Source: Prevotella sp. UBA4217
GTDB lineage: Bacteria > Bacteroidota > Bacteroidia > Bacteroidales > Bacteroidaceae
Assembly (NCBI GenBank): GCA_002379425.1
Contig: DFTH01000002.1
Coordinates: forward strand, 1-64,000
Length of the DNA: 64,000 nt
Reading direction: 5' to 3'
Numbering within the stretch: position 1 is the first letter of the stretch; each line of letters opens with the position of its first letter. Positions 13,896-21,957 of this stretch are shown in pieces. Both the position numbers and the translations under genes were made by a program. Under the pieces are notes generated by a model. The model was not told the origin of the DNA and did not search any database. It saw only the letters and a program-made list of their open reading frames with translations.

Positions 13896-15686
13896 ATGAA
13901 TAGAGTGACAGACATAGAGTGGCGCAAATGTCGTAAGACGATCAGGACGGGACTCCTTCTCATCGTGCTGACGGCTTGCTCCGCCTCTGACGATACATCG
14001 GCAGGCGGCGGACAGGACGGACTGCGGATGATCAGGACCCAGTTCAACTTCTCGCTGCCGCTGAAGAGTGCCCGTCCATCTACCAGGATGCAGGGCGACG
14101 TGGTGCAGAAGGACGGTACCGAGGACGAGTTCCGCGGCATCGACGACGTGCGTCTGCTCTGTTTCAACACTACCCCCACGGAGACGACCTCGAAGGTGGG
14201 GAACATGATCGAGATTACGACCTCCGGATCGGAGATCCCCAAGGAGGCCACGACACAGGACTACTCTATGTGCCAGGAGATTAGCATCCCCGTGGGCACC
14301 ACCTATTTCGGCTTCTATGCCCATACGGCCGACGTGGCGACAGACCATGCCACGAAGATGAAGTATGGCGTCATCGAGACCGTGGGACTGGACAGGAGCA
14401 CCTACGGCGACAACAGCGGCGTGCGCTTCAAGCCGGTGCAGATCTGTACAGCCAGCGATCCCCTGGGAGGCAGTGTAGTGGGGCAGAGGCTCCTCGACCT
14501 GCTCAACGACCTGATGGCCATCACCGCGCCAGCAGCGGCACCCAACGACCGGTGGGCGACGGTGAACAACCTCTACCTGAACGAAGCCTACCAGCGCATG
14601 ACGCAGTTGACGACCCTCTCGTCGTATAACGTGCAGACGATGCTGGCAGCGGTGAACAGGATCGTGAACCTGGAAGGACCAGACGACCAGGGCACGGAAC
14701 TGGCGGCAGCCATCACGGCCAGGATCGCCAGTTGCTGTACCACAGACCCCACACCCACCAGTGCCACCATCACCCTGAAGGATGAGTATCAGGGCTATCC
14801 CGATGATATCCACCTGCCTGCCGGGGCCGCCCGCATCAAGTGGGACGAGGCACAAGGGTGCTTCGTCGCTGGGACGCAGGCCTACGGCAACGACCTCAAC
14901 GTGGCCTCCGTCAACGACTATGTGTATCCCATGAACCTGCAATACCAGGTGCTCTCCAATATCAGGGCCTCCAACAATATCGTGATACAGCCGGATGAGA
15001 GCGATGCCAATCCCCAGTACGACGACTGGGATGCCCTGCTGAGCCAGGGCTATGCCGGCTCGGACACGGAGGTGAAGGAATCCACCCAGTCGGTGGCCAT
15101 GGTGAAGCAGGTCGAGTATGCCGTGGGACAGATGGCCGTCACCTCCAGACTGAGCGCCACCTCGCTGCCTGATGCCGACGGACATGCCGTCGATGTGTCT
15201 GGCGGCTTCACCCTCAAGGGCTACCTCGTGGGTGGACAGCGGCAGATGAACTATAACTTCCAGCCCGTTGCCGACAGTCCGGCATACGCCATCTATAGTA
15301 CGGATATCAACGGCGGCCCACAGGTGGTCAGCGCCACTGCCGCCACCACGGCCGACTATATCCTCGGCATGAGCACCAACCCTGACGAGAAGATCAGGCT
15401 GGCACTGGAACTGGTGAACGACGGTGACGACTTCAAGGGTGCCGACGGTGTGATCGTGCATGGCGCGACCTTCTACCTCGTGGCACTGCTCGACCCCACG
15501 ACGGTCACGGGCTCGACCATCAATCAGGTGTTTAACAGGGCCAGGGCAACGACGGTGAACCTGAAGGTCACCAGTCTCGCCAGTGCCACCTACGGATTGC
15601 CCAACCTCAACAACCCCACGCCTACCGTGGGCATCAGCGTGAACATGAGTTGGTCGGATGGCCTGTCGTTTGAGGATGAATTGTAA
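13896..15686 (+). CDS. Lipoprotein fimbrillin, second subunit type
   Basis: A 596-residue lipoprotein with a longer N-region (MNRVTDIEWRKCRK), hydrophobic core and lipobox VLTAC (Cys about 28). Thr-Arg at about 63-64 is followed by FRGIDDVRLLCF (about 79-90), as in the neighbouring subunits. The body shares paralogous blocks with its neighbours: a YP(A/M)-type strand before a gap, a GYLVGGQRQMNYNF strand, and a closing strand VGISVNMSWSDGLSFEDEL. It is therefore a type V pilus structural subunit. It is 3 bp downstream of the anchor gene and 30 bp before the next subunit, which implies a single transcript. Confidence 0.78.
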   Translation: MNRVTDIEWRKCRKTIRTGLLLIVLTACSASDDTSAGGGQDGLRMIRTQFNFSLPLKSARPSTRMQGDVVQKDGTEDEFRGIDDVRLLCFNTTPTETTSKVGNMIEITTSGSEIPKEATTQDYSMCQEISIPVGTTYFGFYAHTADVATDHATKMKYGVIETVGLDRSTYGDNSGVRFKPVQICTASDPLGGSVVGQRLLDLLNDLMAITAPAAAPNDRWATVNNLYLNEAYQRMTQLTTLSSYNVQTMLAAVNRIVNLEGPDDQGTELAAAITARIASCCTTDPTPTSATITLKDEYQGYPDDIHLPAGAARIKWDEAQGCFVAGTQAYGNDLNVASVNDYVYPMNLQYQVLSNIRASNNIVIQPDESDANPQYDDWDALLSQGYAGSDTEVKESTQSVAMVKQVEYAVGQMAVTSRLSATSLPDADGHAVDVSGGFTLKGYLVGGQRQMNYNFQPVADSPAYAIYSTDINGGPQVVSATAATTADYILGMSTNPDEKIRLALELVNDGDDFKGADGVIVHGATFYLVALLDPTTVTGSTINQVFNRARATTVNLKVTSLASATYGLPNLNNPTPTVGISVNMSWSDGLSFEDEL

Positions 15687-15716
15687 TGAATAATATAAAT
15701 AATAAATAAGGTGAAT

Positions 15717-17756
15717 ATGAAGAAGAGTTATTCAATCGTGATGATGTCGGCCCTGGCTCTGGGGAGCCTGGTGAGTCTGACAGCCTGTTCCTCTGGCAGC
15801 GACGTGGAAGAGACGCCAGGGAACATCGTCTATGACGACTTGGGAAAGGCAGGCGTCAAGTCGGAGTTCGTCATCTCCATCCCCCGTTCCGTGGTGGGCA
15901 CGCGTATGGGAAATGATGAGACGCAGAGTGCAGGAACGGCAGCCTCGTTCCGTGGTATGAGTGGTATCCTGCTGATACCCTACGATGTCGTACCTGCGGC
16001 TACCACGCCGAAGTTTGCCGATATCATGTCGCTGACCAATATCGAGTCGCTGAGGCAGCCGGGTACCCTGAACTACAAGGTGTATGCCGACCAGTACGTA
16101 CCCATCGGCACGAAGTACTTCCTCTTCTATGGCAAGTCGAAGGATGAGGCCTCGACGATGGCCGACAAGTTCAGGTATGGCATGATCCAGCCTACGGGAC
16201 TGACCAGCGAGACCCTCTCGACACCCAGTAACATCACTTTCAGTCTGGAACAGATCAACACGAGTACGGAACAGCAGGCTGGCAACAGCACAGGCCGTAA
16301 CGTGGTGCAGTTGCTGACGAGCCTGGCCAATACCACCTCCACGGGGGCTGCTCCCAACAATGCGTGGAGCACCTCGAACAACAGGATCCTGGCAAGACTC
16401 TATCGTAACTTCATTGGTTGCACCGTCTCCTCGTCCAACAGTGTGTCGGCCATCCTCGGCATGATCTATGCAGGAGTCGATCGCATCACCGCCACCGACC
16501 CGTCGTATGCGTTGGCCACCGCCATCAAGGACAAGATAACGGCCGCCTGCACGACAGTCCCCATCGCTGGCTCAGCCGTCAGTCTGAAAAGCGACTATAC
16601 GGGCTATCCCGCCAATATCGGACTCCCCGACGGTGCCGTCCGCGTGCGCTGGGATGCCACGGCACTGAAGTTCGTGGATATGACGGCCAACTATAACCAG
16701 GGCCTCAATGTGAAGATCACCGACTACACCTATCCCGCTGCCCTGTGGTACTTCGTGAGCACGCCGCTGAAGGCTGCCAATGATATCAAATCGACCATCT
16801 ATGATGCCGAGACCAACTGGAACAACGTGATCAACAACGTGTATAGCGGCTCCTCCGACGAGGTAGAGTCCTCCACGCTCTCCGTGGCCCTCAAGGACCC
16901 CGTGCAGTATGCCGTAGGTCGTATCGAGACCAAGTTGACGATGCCCACGGGCACGTTCTATGATGGTGCAGGCAAGGCCGTGGATACAGGCTCTGGCTTC
17001 AGGCTGAAGGGTCTGCTCATCGGCGGACAGAGCAATGCCGCCTACGACTTCACGTCGAAGGGCGAGGCCAACAAGGTGATCTATGACCGTACGCTGGCCA
17101 CGCCGATGACGGTCACCCCAGGCAATACGACGGCTGCCAACCAGACACTGGCCCTCCAGACGAAGAAGGACCAGATCATCTATGCCGCCCTGGAACTGGA
17201 GAACGGCGGCGAGGCCTTCACGGGCTTCGATGGCATCATCCCCGCCGGGGGAACCTTCTACCTGACGGTGAAACTCGACCCGAAGGCCACGACCACGACT
17301 GGCTATGTGGATGGCTCCGTGGATAAGATCGTGATCAAGGACCACGTCACCAAACTGACAGTATCCATCAAGAACGGCAATACCACGCCAGACCGTAATG
17401 GCGACGGTACGCCAGACCAGTATATCAAGGATGCCAACGGAGTGCCTACGGGCGTGGATGTGGACGGCGACGGCAACCCCGATCCCTACGACATCGACGG
17501 CGATGGTAATCCTGACACCATCATCACTGATCCCACCAAGGGCGGACCCGGATGGGATACGGATGGTGACGGCGTGGTGGATATCCCCATCCTGCCAGAC
17601 CCCACGAATGGGGAGTATCCTGACTATCCGAATGTGCCTGGTGGTCTTGGTAACTCCACCAACGGCATCCCCGACCTGTCGAGTCCGGGCATTGAGTTGG
17701 GTACCTCCGTTGATCTGGAATGGAAGGAGGGGCTGACCCTGGAGCCGAGTATTTAA
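15717..17756 (+). CDS. Lipoprotein fimbrillin with a calcium-binding-like insertion
   Basis: A 679-residue lipoprotein with lipobox SLTAC (Cys about 24), Thr-Arg at about 62-63 and FRGMSGILLIPYD (about 78-90). The body parallels the other fimbrillins, including RLKGLLIGGQSNAAYDF and a closing strand SVDLEWKEGLTLEPSI. Just before that strand is an Asp/Gly/Asn-rich insertion of about 100 residues (roughly 560-660) with repeats DRNGDGTPD, DVDGDGNPDPYD, DIDGDGNPD and DTDGDGVVD, which resemble thrombospondin type 3 / EF-like calcium loops. None of the paralogues here has it. A GTG at 15711 is in frame, but the ATG at 15717 gives a normal MKKSYS signal peptide. Confidence 0.78.
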   Translation: MKKSYSIVMMSALALGSLVSLTACSSGSDVEETPGNIVYDDLGKAGVKSEFVISIPRSVVGTRMGNDETQSAGTAASFRGMSGILLIPYDVVPAATTPKFADIMSLTNIESLRQPGTLNYKVYADQYVPIGTKYFLFYGKSKDEASTMADKFRYGMIQPTGLTSETLSTPSNITFSLEQINTSTEQQAGNSTGRNVVQLLTSLANTTSTGAAPNNAWSTSNNRILARLYRNFIGCTVSSSNSVSAILGMIYAGVDRITATDPSYALATAIKDKITAACTTVPIAGSAVSLKSDYTGYPANIGLPDGAVRVRWDATALKFVDMTANYNQGLNVKITDYTYPAALWYFVSTPLKAANDIKSTIYDAETNWNNVINNVYSGSSDEVESSTLSVALKDPVQYAVGRIETKLTMPTGTFYDGAGKAVDTGSGFRLKGLLIGGQSNAAYDFTSKGEANKVIYDRTLATPMTVTPGNTTAANQTLALQTKKDQIIYAALELENGGEAFTGFDGIIPAGGTFYLTVKLDPKATTTTGYVDGSVDKIVIKDHVTKLTVSIKNGNTTPDRNGDGTPDQYIKDANGVPTGVDVDGDGNPDPYDIDGDGNPDTIITDPTKGGPGWDTDGDGVVDIPILPDPTNGEYPDYPNVPGGLGNSTNGIPDLSSPGIELGTSVDLEWKEGLTLEPSI

Positions 17757-17803
17757 AGTAGTTAAGTAGTTAAGTAGTTAAAGTAGTTAAGTAGATAAGT
17801 AGT
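17755..17803 (+). repeat. Octamer array TTAAGTAG before a fimbrillin start
   Basis: About six imperfect copies of TTAAGTAG (some with an extra A, one reading ATAAGTAG) run from the stop codon of one fimbrillin to the start of the next. They fill the whole intergenic gap, including the translation initiation region of the downstream gene. Confidence 0.8.
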
Positions 17804-19579
17804 TTGAGACGACTGATGATCATAGTAGGACTGGCGATGGTGATCCTGACAGGATGCCAGAAGCAGGACGTGATGACGGATACCCCCTCACCACAGCCCT
17901 CGCCAGAGGCTCCTGCCACATACGTCCTGGCCGACCTGGCCCTGTCGCTGCCGTCTCCATCTGCCGCTGGCACCAGACTTGCAGAGAGCGTGGTGCAGGC
18001 GGAGGGACAGCCTTTCCGTGGCATCCAGAGACTCACCATCGTGCCCTTCTCGAAACAGGGCAGGATAGGACTCGACGACCAGCCCTCGTATGCGGAGATA
18101 GACCATCTCTATGTCGATAACTTTACGACAGGGAATAATGAAAAACTCTGGTATTACAGCAAGGTCTATCTGAAGCACGGCGTGGCCTCGTTCCTGACAT
18201 ACGGCCAGGCTACGCTCCCTGCCTCGTATCAGAAGAAGGAGTATGGTTCACTGGTTCTGAAACTGGAGGGTACCAAGGTGACGGAGGTGCCTGAGAAAAT
18301 GACGGTGACACCAGCCAACCTGAACTTCGAGTTGGAACCCATCTATGATGTCAGGGATGCAGAGAATCATGTCGTAACCCCGTCGGAGGCCACGGCCATT
18401 GCCGACTATATGACCTCTATCGCACAGGCCCAGGCCGATGAGTCCCATACCTGGGCTAATTCCGAGAATGAGAGATTGAAGCCGCTCTACGAGAACTTTG
18501 TTGCCAAGAATGGGGAAAGTTTCGACGTGCTGGCAGGCTCTGCCGCCAACGTGAAGGAGTACGTGGCACAGTTGAAGGCGAAACTCGAAAGTTATGTCTT
18601 TGATGAGGGTTCCTCGGAACTGGCCATTAAGACGGATATCATTTCAAGGATCGACAATGAGATGTCCGCCGCCTGCAATGTCAACTATCCTGGCAACAGG
18701 AACCTGCCTGACGGTGCCGCCGTGCTACAGTGGTGTGCCAGGGAAGGCGGCACATACGGTTTTGTGCCGCAGACGCAGACCACGACCATCGCACCGATCA
18801 GCGGTATCTACCGCTATGCCTATCCGCCCGAACTCTACTATTTTGGGAATAGTCAGATCAAGACCTCCAACACCGAGGTGACAACGGCTGACTATACGGA
18901 TAAGCCGAGTTGGGCGGACATCGTGAACACGTCCTATACCTTCGGCAATGCTGTCACGCCCAATACACGGGCTGTGGCCATCAAGGATCCCCTGCAGTAT
19001 GGCGTGGCTCAACTCCAGGCAACGGTGCAGGCCACGACATCGAGCATGACTGATGCCAAGACGCCTGTGGCCAACACGGTGACCGTGGAGGAAAATACAT
19101 TCCCCATTACGGGAATCATCGTCAGCGGACAGTTCCCCGTGAACTTCGACTTTACGCCCCAGTACGACGGGGCATCAGACGATAATGAGCACTTTGTCTA
19201 TGACAGTCAACTTGGCAACCACTATCTGACGATCACGGCGACAGCCCCCTTCCGTACCCTGCTGCTACAGACGCATGTCGGGGAGAAGGTGAAGGTGATT
19301 CTGGAACTCCAGAACAACAGTAATACCGACTTCACAGGTGAGAACAACGGTATCGTGTATCGGGGTACGAAGTTCTACCTGTTGGGCGAGGTGACTCCCC
19401 CACAGGGAAAGCCCGTCTTCAAGCAGGATGAAATCACGACGATGGAGATGAAGGTGAAAACGTTGAAGCACGCCTATAACGTGATGCCCAATATCCAGTC
19501 AGGACGACTGGAGGTGAGTGTGGAGATTAACCTGAAATGGACGCAGGCGACGCCTCAGACCATAGAATTTGAAGAGTAG
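17804..19579 (+). CDS. Lipoprotein fimbrillin, fourth large subunit
   Basis: A 591-residue lipoprotein with lipobox VILTGC (Cys about 18), Thr-Arg at about 57-58 and FRGIQRLTIVPF (about 71-82), all shared with its neighbours. Later blocks include the GIIVSGQFPVNFDF strand and a C-terminal strand LEVSVEINLKWTQ. The start is uncertain. A TTG at 17804 gives MRRLMIIVGL, with the positive residues expected in a signal peptide, whereas the ATG at 17816 would leave almost no n-region. Initiation lies at the end of a TTAAGTAG tandem array, so repeat number could influence expression. It is 1 bp upstream of the next gene's ATG. Confidence 0.75.
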   Translation: MRRLMIIVGLAMVILTGCQKQDVMTDTPSPQPSPEAPATYVLADLALSLPSPSAAGTRLAESVVQAEGQPFRGIQRLTIVPFSKQGRIGLDDQPSYAEIDHLYVDNFTTGNNEKLWYYSKVYLKHGVASFLTYGQATLPASYQKKEYGSLVLKLEGTKVTEVPEKMTVTPANLNFELEPIYDVRDAENHVVTPSEATAIADYMTSIAQAQADESHTWANSENERLKPLYENFVAKNGESFDVLAGSAANVKEYVAQLKAKLESYVFDEGSSELAIKTDIISRIDNEMSAACNVNYPGNRNLPDGAAVLQWCAREGGTYGFVPQTQTTTIAPISGIYRYAYPPELYYFGNSQIKTSNTEVTTADYTDKPSWADIVNTSYTFGNAVTPNTRAVAIKDPLQYGVAQLQATVQATTSSMTDAKTPVANTVTVEENTFPITGIIVSGQFPVNFDFTPQYDGASDDNEHFVYDSQLGNHYLTITATAPFRTLLLQTHVGEKVKVILELQNNSNTDFTGENNGIVYRGTKFYLLGEVTPPQGKPVFKQDEITTMEMKVKTLKHAYNVMPNIQSGRLEVSVEINLKWTQATPQTIEFEE

Positions 19580-19580
19580 G

Positions 19581-20783
19581 ATGAAGAGATATAACAGATA
19601 TATAGGACTTTGGTTGAGTGGCATGCTGATGCTGCTCTGCGGAGCCTGTAGTAGTGGCGGCAGTGATGAGGGTGGCGGTGGCAGTGGTGGCAGTGGCGAA
19701 GTGCCCGTGCCGAAGGAGCCATCCAACCTGGAGATCCATGTCTATACGCCCGAGAATCCCGTGGTGACGCGTGCTGAGCAGGTGGAGCCAGACGCTGACG
19801 AGAAGGCCATCCACACGCTGGATATATGGGTGTTTGTCAGTGAGGATAAAGGAAGTTTCAGGGCCGGTACCCTGATTGGCCATCTCTCACCGCAGGTCTC
19901 CACATCGTCATCGTCTGACTACGTGGGTACCTACCAGATGTCAGTGAGCGAGGAGTTTGCGGAAGACAAGCCGAAGGTGGATGTCTTCGTGGCAGCCAAC
20001 CTGGCATCGGTGGGTCTGGAGTCGTTGCGTTCGACGGATGTGACACCATCACAACTCAAAGCCCAACTGATCGATACATCCTATTTCGGACTCTCAACCC
20101 TGACGACTGCCCCTTCATCTACAGAAGGTCTGCCCATGTCGGGTGTGCTGACGTCAGAGTTGAGTGGTAATCCCCCCTTGCTGAAGGTGGAAACACCCGT
20201 CAAGGTGGTGCGCGCTGTGTCGAAGGTACGGTTCGTGTTCGGACGTACGGACACGGGTGATGCCGACAGGTTGAAGGTGAACAGCATCACGCTCGAGAAT
20301 AATATGATTCCCGTGAAGGAGTATCTGTTCTTGAACGACCCCTATAGCGAAGGTGCTTACAGGATAGACAATAGTAGTTATCAAGAAGGCGGCTCGCTGA
20401 CCCCGTTGACGGGAAATGACAATATCCCCGTGTGTCCCAACCCCTCGAAGTATGCCTATATCGAAGACAGGGAAGGGCAGGCGAAGGGACAGGCCTACGA
20501 GAACCTCATCAACGGGGGTATCGAGGCGGGTGAACTGGCTCAGGTAGGACGGTTCTATCTCAGGGAGTCAGACAAGAAAATCTCCGGCAATATCAACTAT
20601 ACCATCGGCGATGGCACACCGAAGAATGCCACCTTCACCATGAGCGAGGCAGATAGTTTCAGTCGCAACCACACCTGGATCGTGTATGGCTTCTTCGCAG
20701 GAAAAGAGGTGCTGAACGTCTATAGCGTGGATGTGACAGCCTGGCAGACATCGTCAACGGACCATGAGGTCCATAACTGGTAA
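19581..20783 (+). CDS. FimA/Mfa-like minor fimbrillin lipoprotein
   Basis: A 400-residue lipoprotein with a signal peptide, lipobox-like LLCGAC (Cys about 23) and a Gly/Ser-rich linker SSGGSDEGGGGSGGSGE. The mature start EIHVYTPENPVVTRAEQ resembles the P. gingivalis FimA N-terminal domain, with Thr-Arg at about 63-64 and IHTLDIWVFVSED forming the first sandwich strands. It lacks the FRG motif and closing strand of the larger fimbrillins, so it belongs to a different branch and is possibly a tip or adaptor subunit. The ATG at 19581 was preferred to a TTG at 19569 that overlaps the preceding gene. It is followed after 18 bp by another small subunit. Confidence 0.75.
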   Translation: MKRYNRYIGLWLSGMLMLLCGACSSGGSDEGGGGSGGSGEVPVPKEPSNLEIHVYTPENPVVTRAEQVEPDADEKAIHTLDIWVFVSEDKGSFRAGTLIGHLSPQVSTSSSSDYVGTYQMSVSEEFAEDKPKVDVFVAANLASVGLESLRSTDVTPSQLKAQLIDTSYFGLSTLTTAPSSTEGLPMSGVLTSELSGNPPLLKVETPVKVVRAVSKVRFVFGRTDTGDADRLKVNSITLENNMIPVKEYLFLNDPYSEGAYRIDNSSYQEGGSLTPLTGNDNIPVCPNPSKYAYIEDREGQAKGQAYENLINGGIEAGELAQVGRFYLRESDKKISGNINYTIGDGTPKNATFTMSEADSFSRNHTWIVYGFFAGKEVLNVYSVDVTAWQTSSTDHEVHNW

Positions 20784-20801
20784 TGAAGCAAGGAAAAGAA
20801 G

Positions 20802-21908
20802 ATGAAGACCGATAGATACATATATACAGGATGGCTGGTAGTGCTGCTGATATGGTGGGGCGGACTGCTGACGGCCTGCTCTGACCAGTCAGATATCGAT
20901 GGCCCGCAGCCGGTGCCTGCCGATCCTATGGAGGACCAGGGCGGTGAGCCCCTCTATGTGGCAGCCATGACCCGTGACGGCGGGGATGCCGTGGAGGAGG
21001 ACGACCCCATGAAGAACGAGAATGTGCAACTGTTCGTCTATGACGGCCATGAGACCCAGAGTGGCTCCGTGCTCTATAGGGGCAAGGATACGAGTGGCGA
21101 CATCACCTGGAACCCCTCCAATATCAAGGTAAAGCCGGGGAGAGACTATCAGGTGTTTGGCTTCGTGCCTTCGACTGTGGCGGGTTCCTCCAGCATTGAC
21201 CTGACGGACATAGGGAATAACATCGTGAAGATGACCATCAACGACCTGTCGATGATCTCCAACAAGGATGTGTGCGTCGTCATCGGTGCCGACGGCAAAC
21301 TGGCGGACGGACAGACGGTAAAGGCAGGTGCCTTCAACTACCATGCCCCAGAGGATACGGGTGAGGGCTATAGCGTCTCACTGCTGGCAGACCACCTCTT
21401 TGCCGGGGTCGATTTCCAGTTCAAGGTATCCGCAGAGTACGCTGCCCTGCGCACCATCAGACTAAAGAGCGTGAAACTGAAGAGTACGAACACCAAGAAG
21501 GTGAGGGCCGAGATTACTCTGAAGATGAATGACAATGGTAGCAATCCCATCACCAAAGTGACATACTCGACCCCGTCGGCCACGGAACAGGAATCGATTC
21601 TGTTGTGGCAGTCCTCCAATGAGAATGGTGATCCACTCTCATCGGTGACGCCCCTCGCCATCCAAGGCTATTTCGCCTCGGACTACGGCTCAGGACTCTC
21701 GGTAATAAGTACCTACGATGTATGGGATAAGGATGAAAACGAGTGCCTGCGCAAAGGTTGTACGGCAGAGAACACGCTCTCGGCCGTGCTTGTCAGAGAA
21801 GGGGTGGATCTCCAGAGAGGACGTAAAATGACGGTGAACCTGACAGTGAATCCGTCCTATCTGTACGTCTTGTCGGATTGGGATAGTCCCGCATTTGTCA
21901 TAGAGTGA
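20802..21908 (+). CDS. Small fimbrillin-like lipoprotein, probable tip/accessory subunit
   Basis: A 368-residue lipoprotein with lipobox GLLTAC (Cys about 26) and an acidic linker, then YVAAMTRDGGDAVEE with Thr-Arg at about 57-58. The strand VQLFVYDGHETQSGSVLYRG corresponds to the first FimA-sandwich strand. A central YSVSLLADHLFAGVDFQFKV is typical of fimbrillin-like proteins. It ends VLSDWDSPAFVIE, unlike the larger subunits. As the last small subunit before the giant adhesin it could sit at the pilus tip, though that is inference from order only. It is 49 bp upstream of the adhesin start. Confidence 0.68.
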   Translation: MKTDRYIYTGWLVVLLIWWGGLLTACSDQSDIDGPQPVPADPMEDQGGEPLYVAAMTRDGGDAVEEDDPMKNENVQLFVYDGHETQSGSVLYRGKDTSGDITWNPSNIKVKPGRDYQVFGFVPSTVAGSSSIDLTDIGNNIVKMTINDLSMISNKDVCVVIGADGKLADGQTVKAGAFNYHAPEDTGEGYSVSLLADHLFAGVDFQFKVSAEYAALRTIRLKSVKLKSTNTKKVRAEITLKMNDNGSNPITKVTYSTPSATEQESILLWQSSNENGDPLSSVTPLAIQGYFASDYGSGLSVISTYDVWDKDENECLRKGCTAENTLSAVLVREGVDLQRGRKMTVNLTVNPSYLYVLSDWDSPAFVIE

Positions 21909-21957
21909 TGAACCAAGGCAGAAAATGATGTTGAAGATGTTGTATAATAATATAATA

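Noticed and set aside
12783..15461. An 892-codon open frame on the minus strand across the anchor and fimbrillin genes
   Set aside because: It is antisense to two well-supported lipoprotein genes, has a His/Arg/Gly/Val-rich composition without domain patterns, and has no signal peptide or promoter box. It is a by-product of GC-rich codon use.
17804..19579. Reading the TTAAGTAG array and TTG start as evidence of a pseudogene
   Set aside because: The frame is open for 591 codons with lipobox, Thr-Arg and FRG motifs intact. TTG initiation, or the ATG at 17816, is acceptable.
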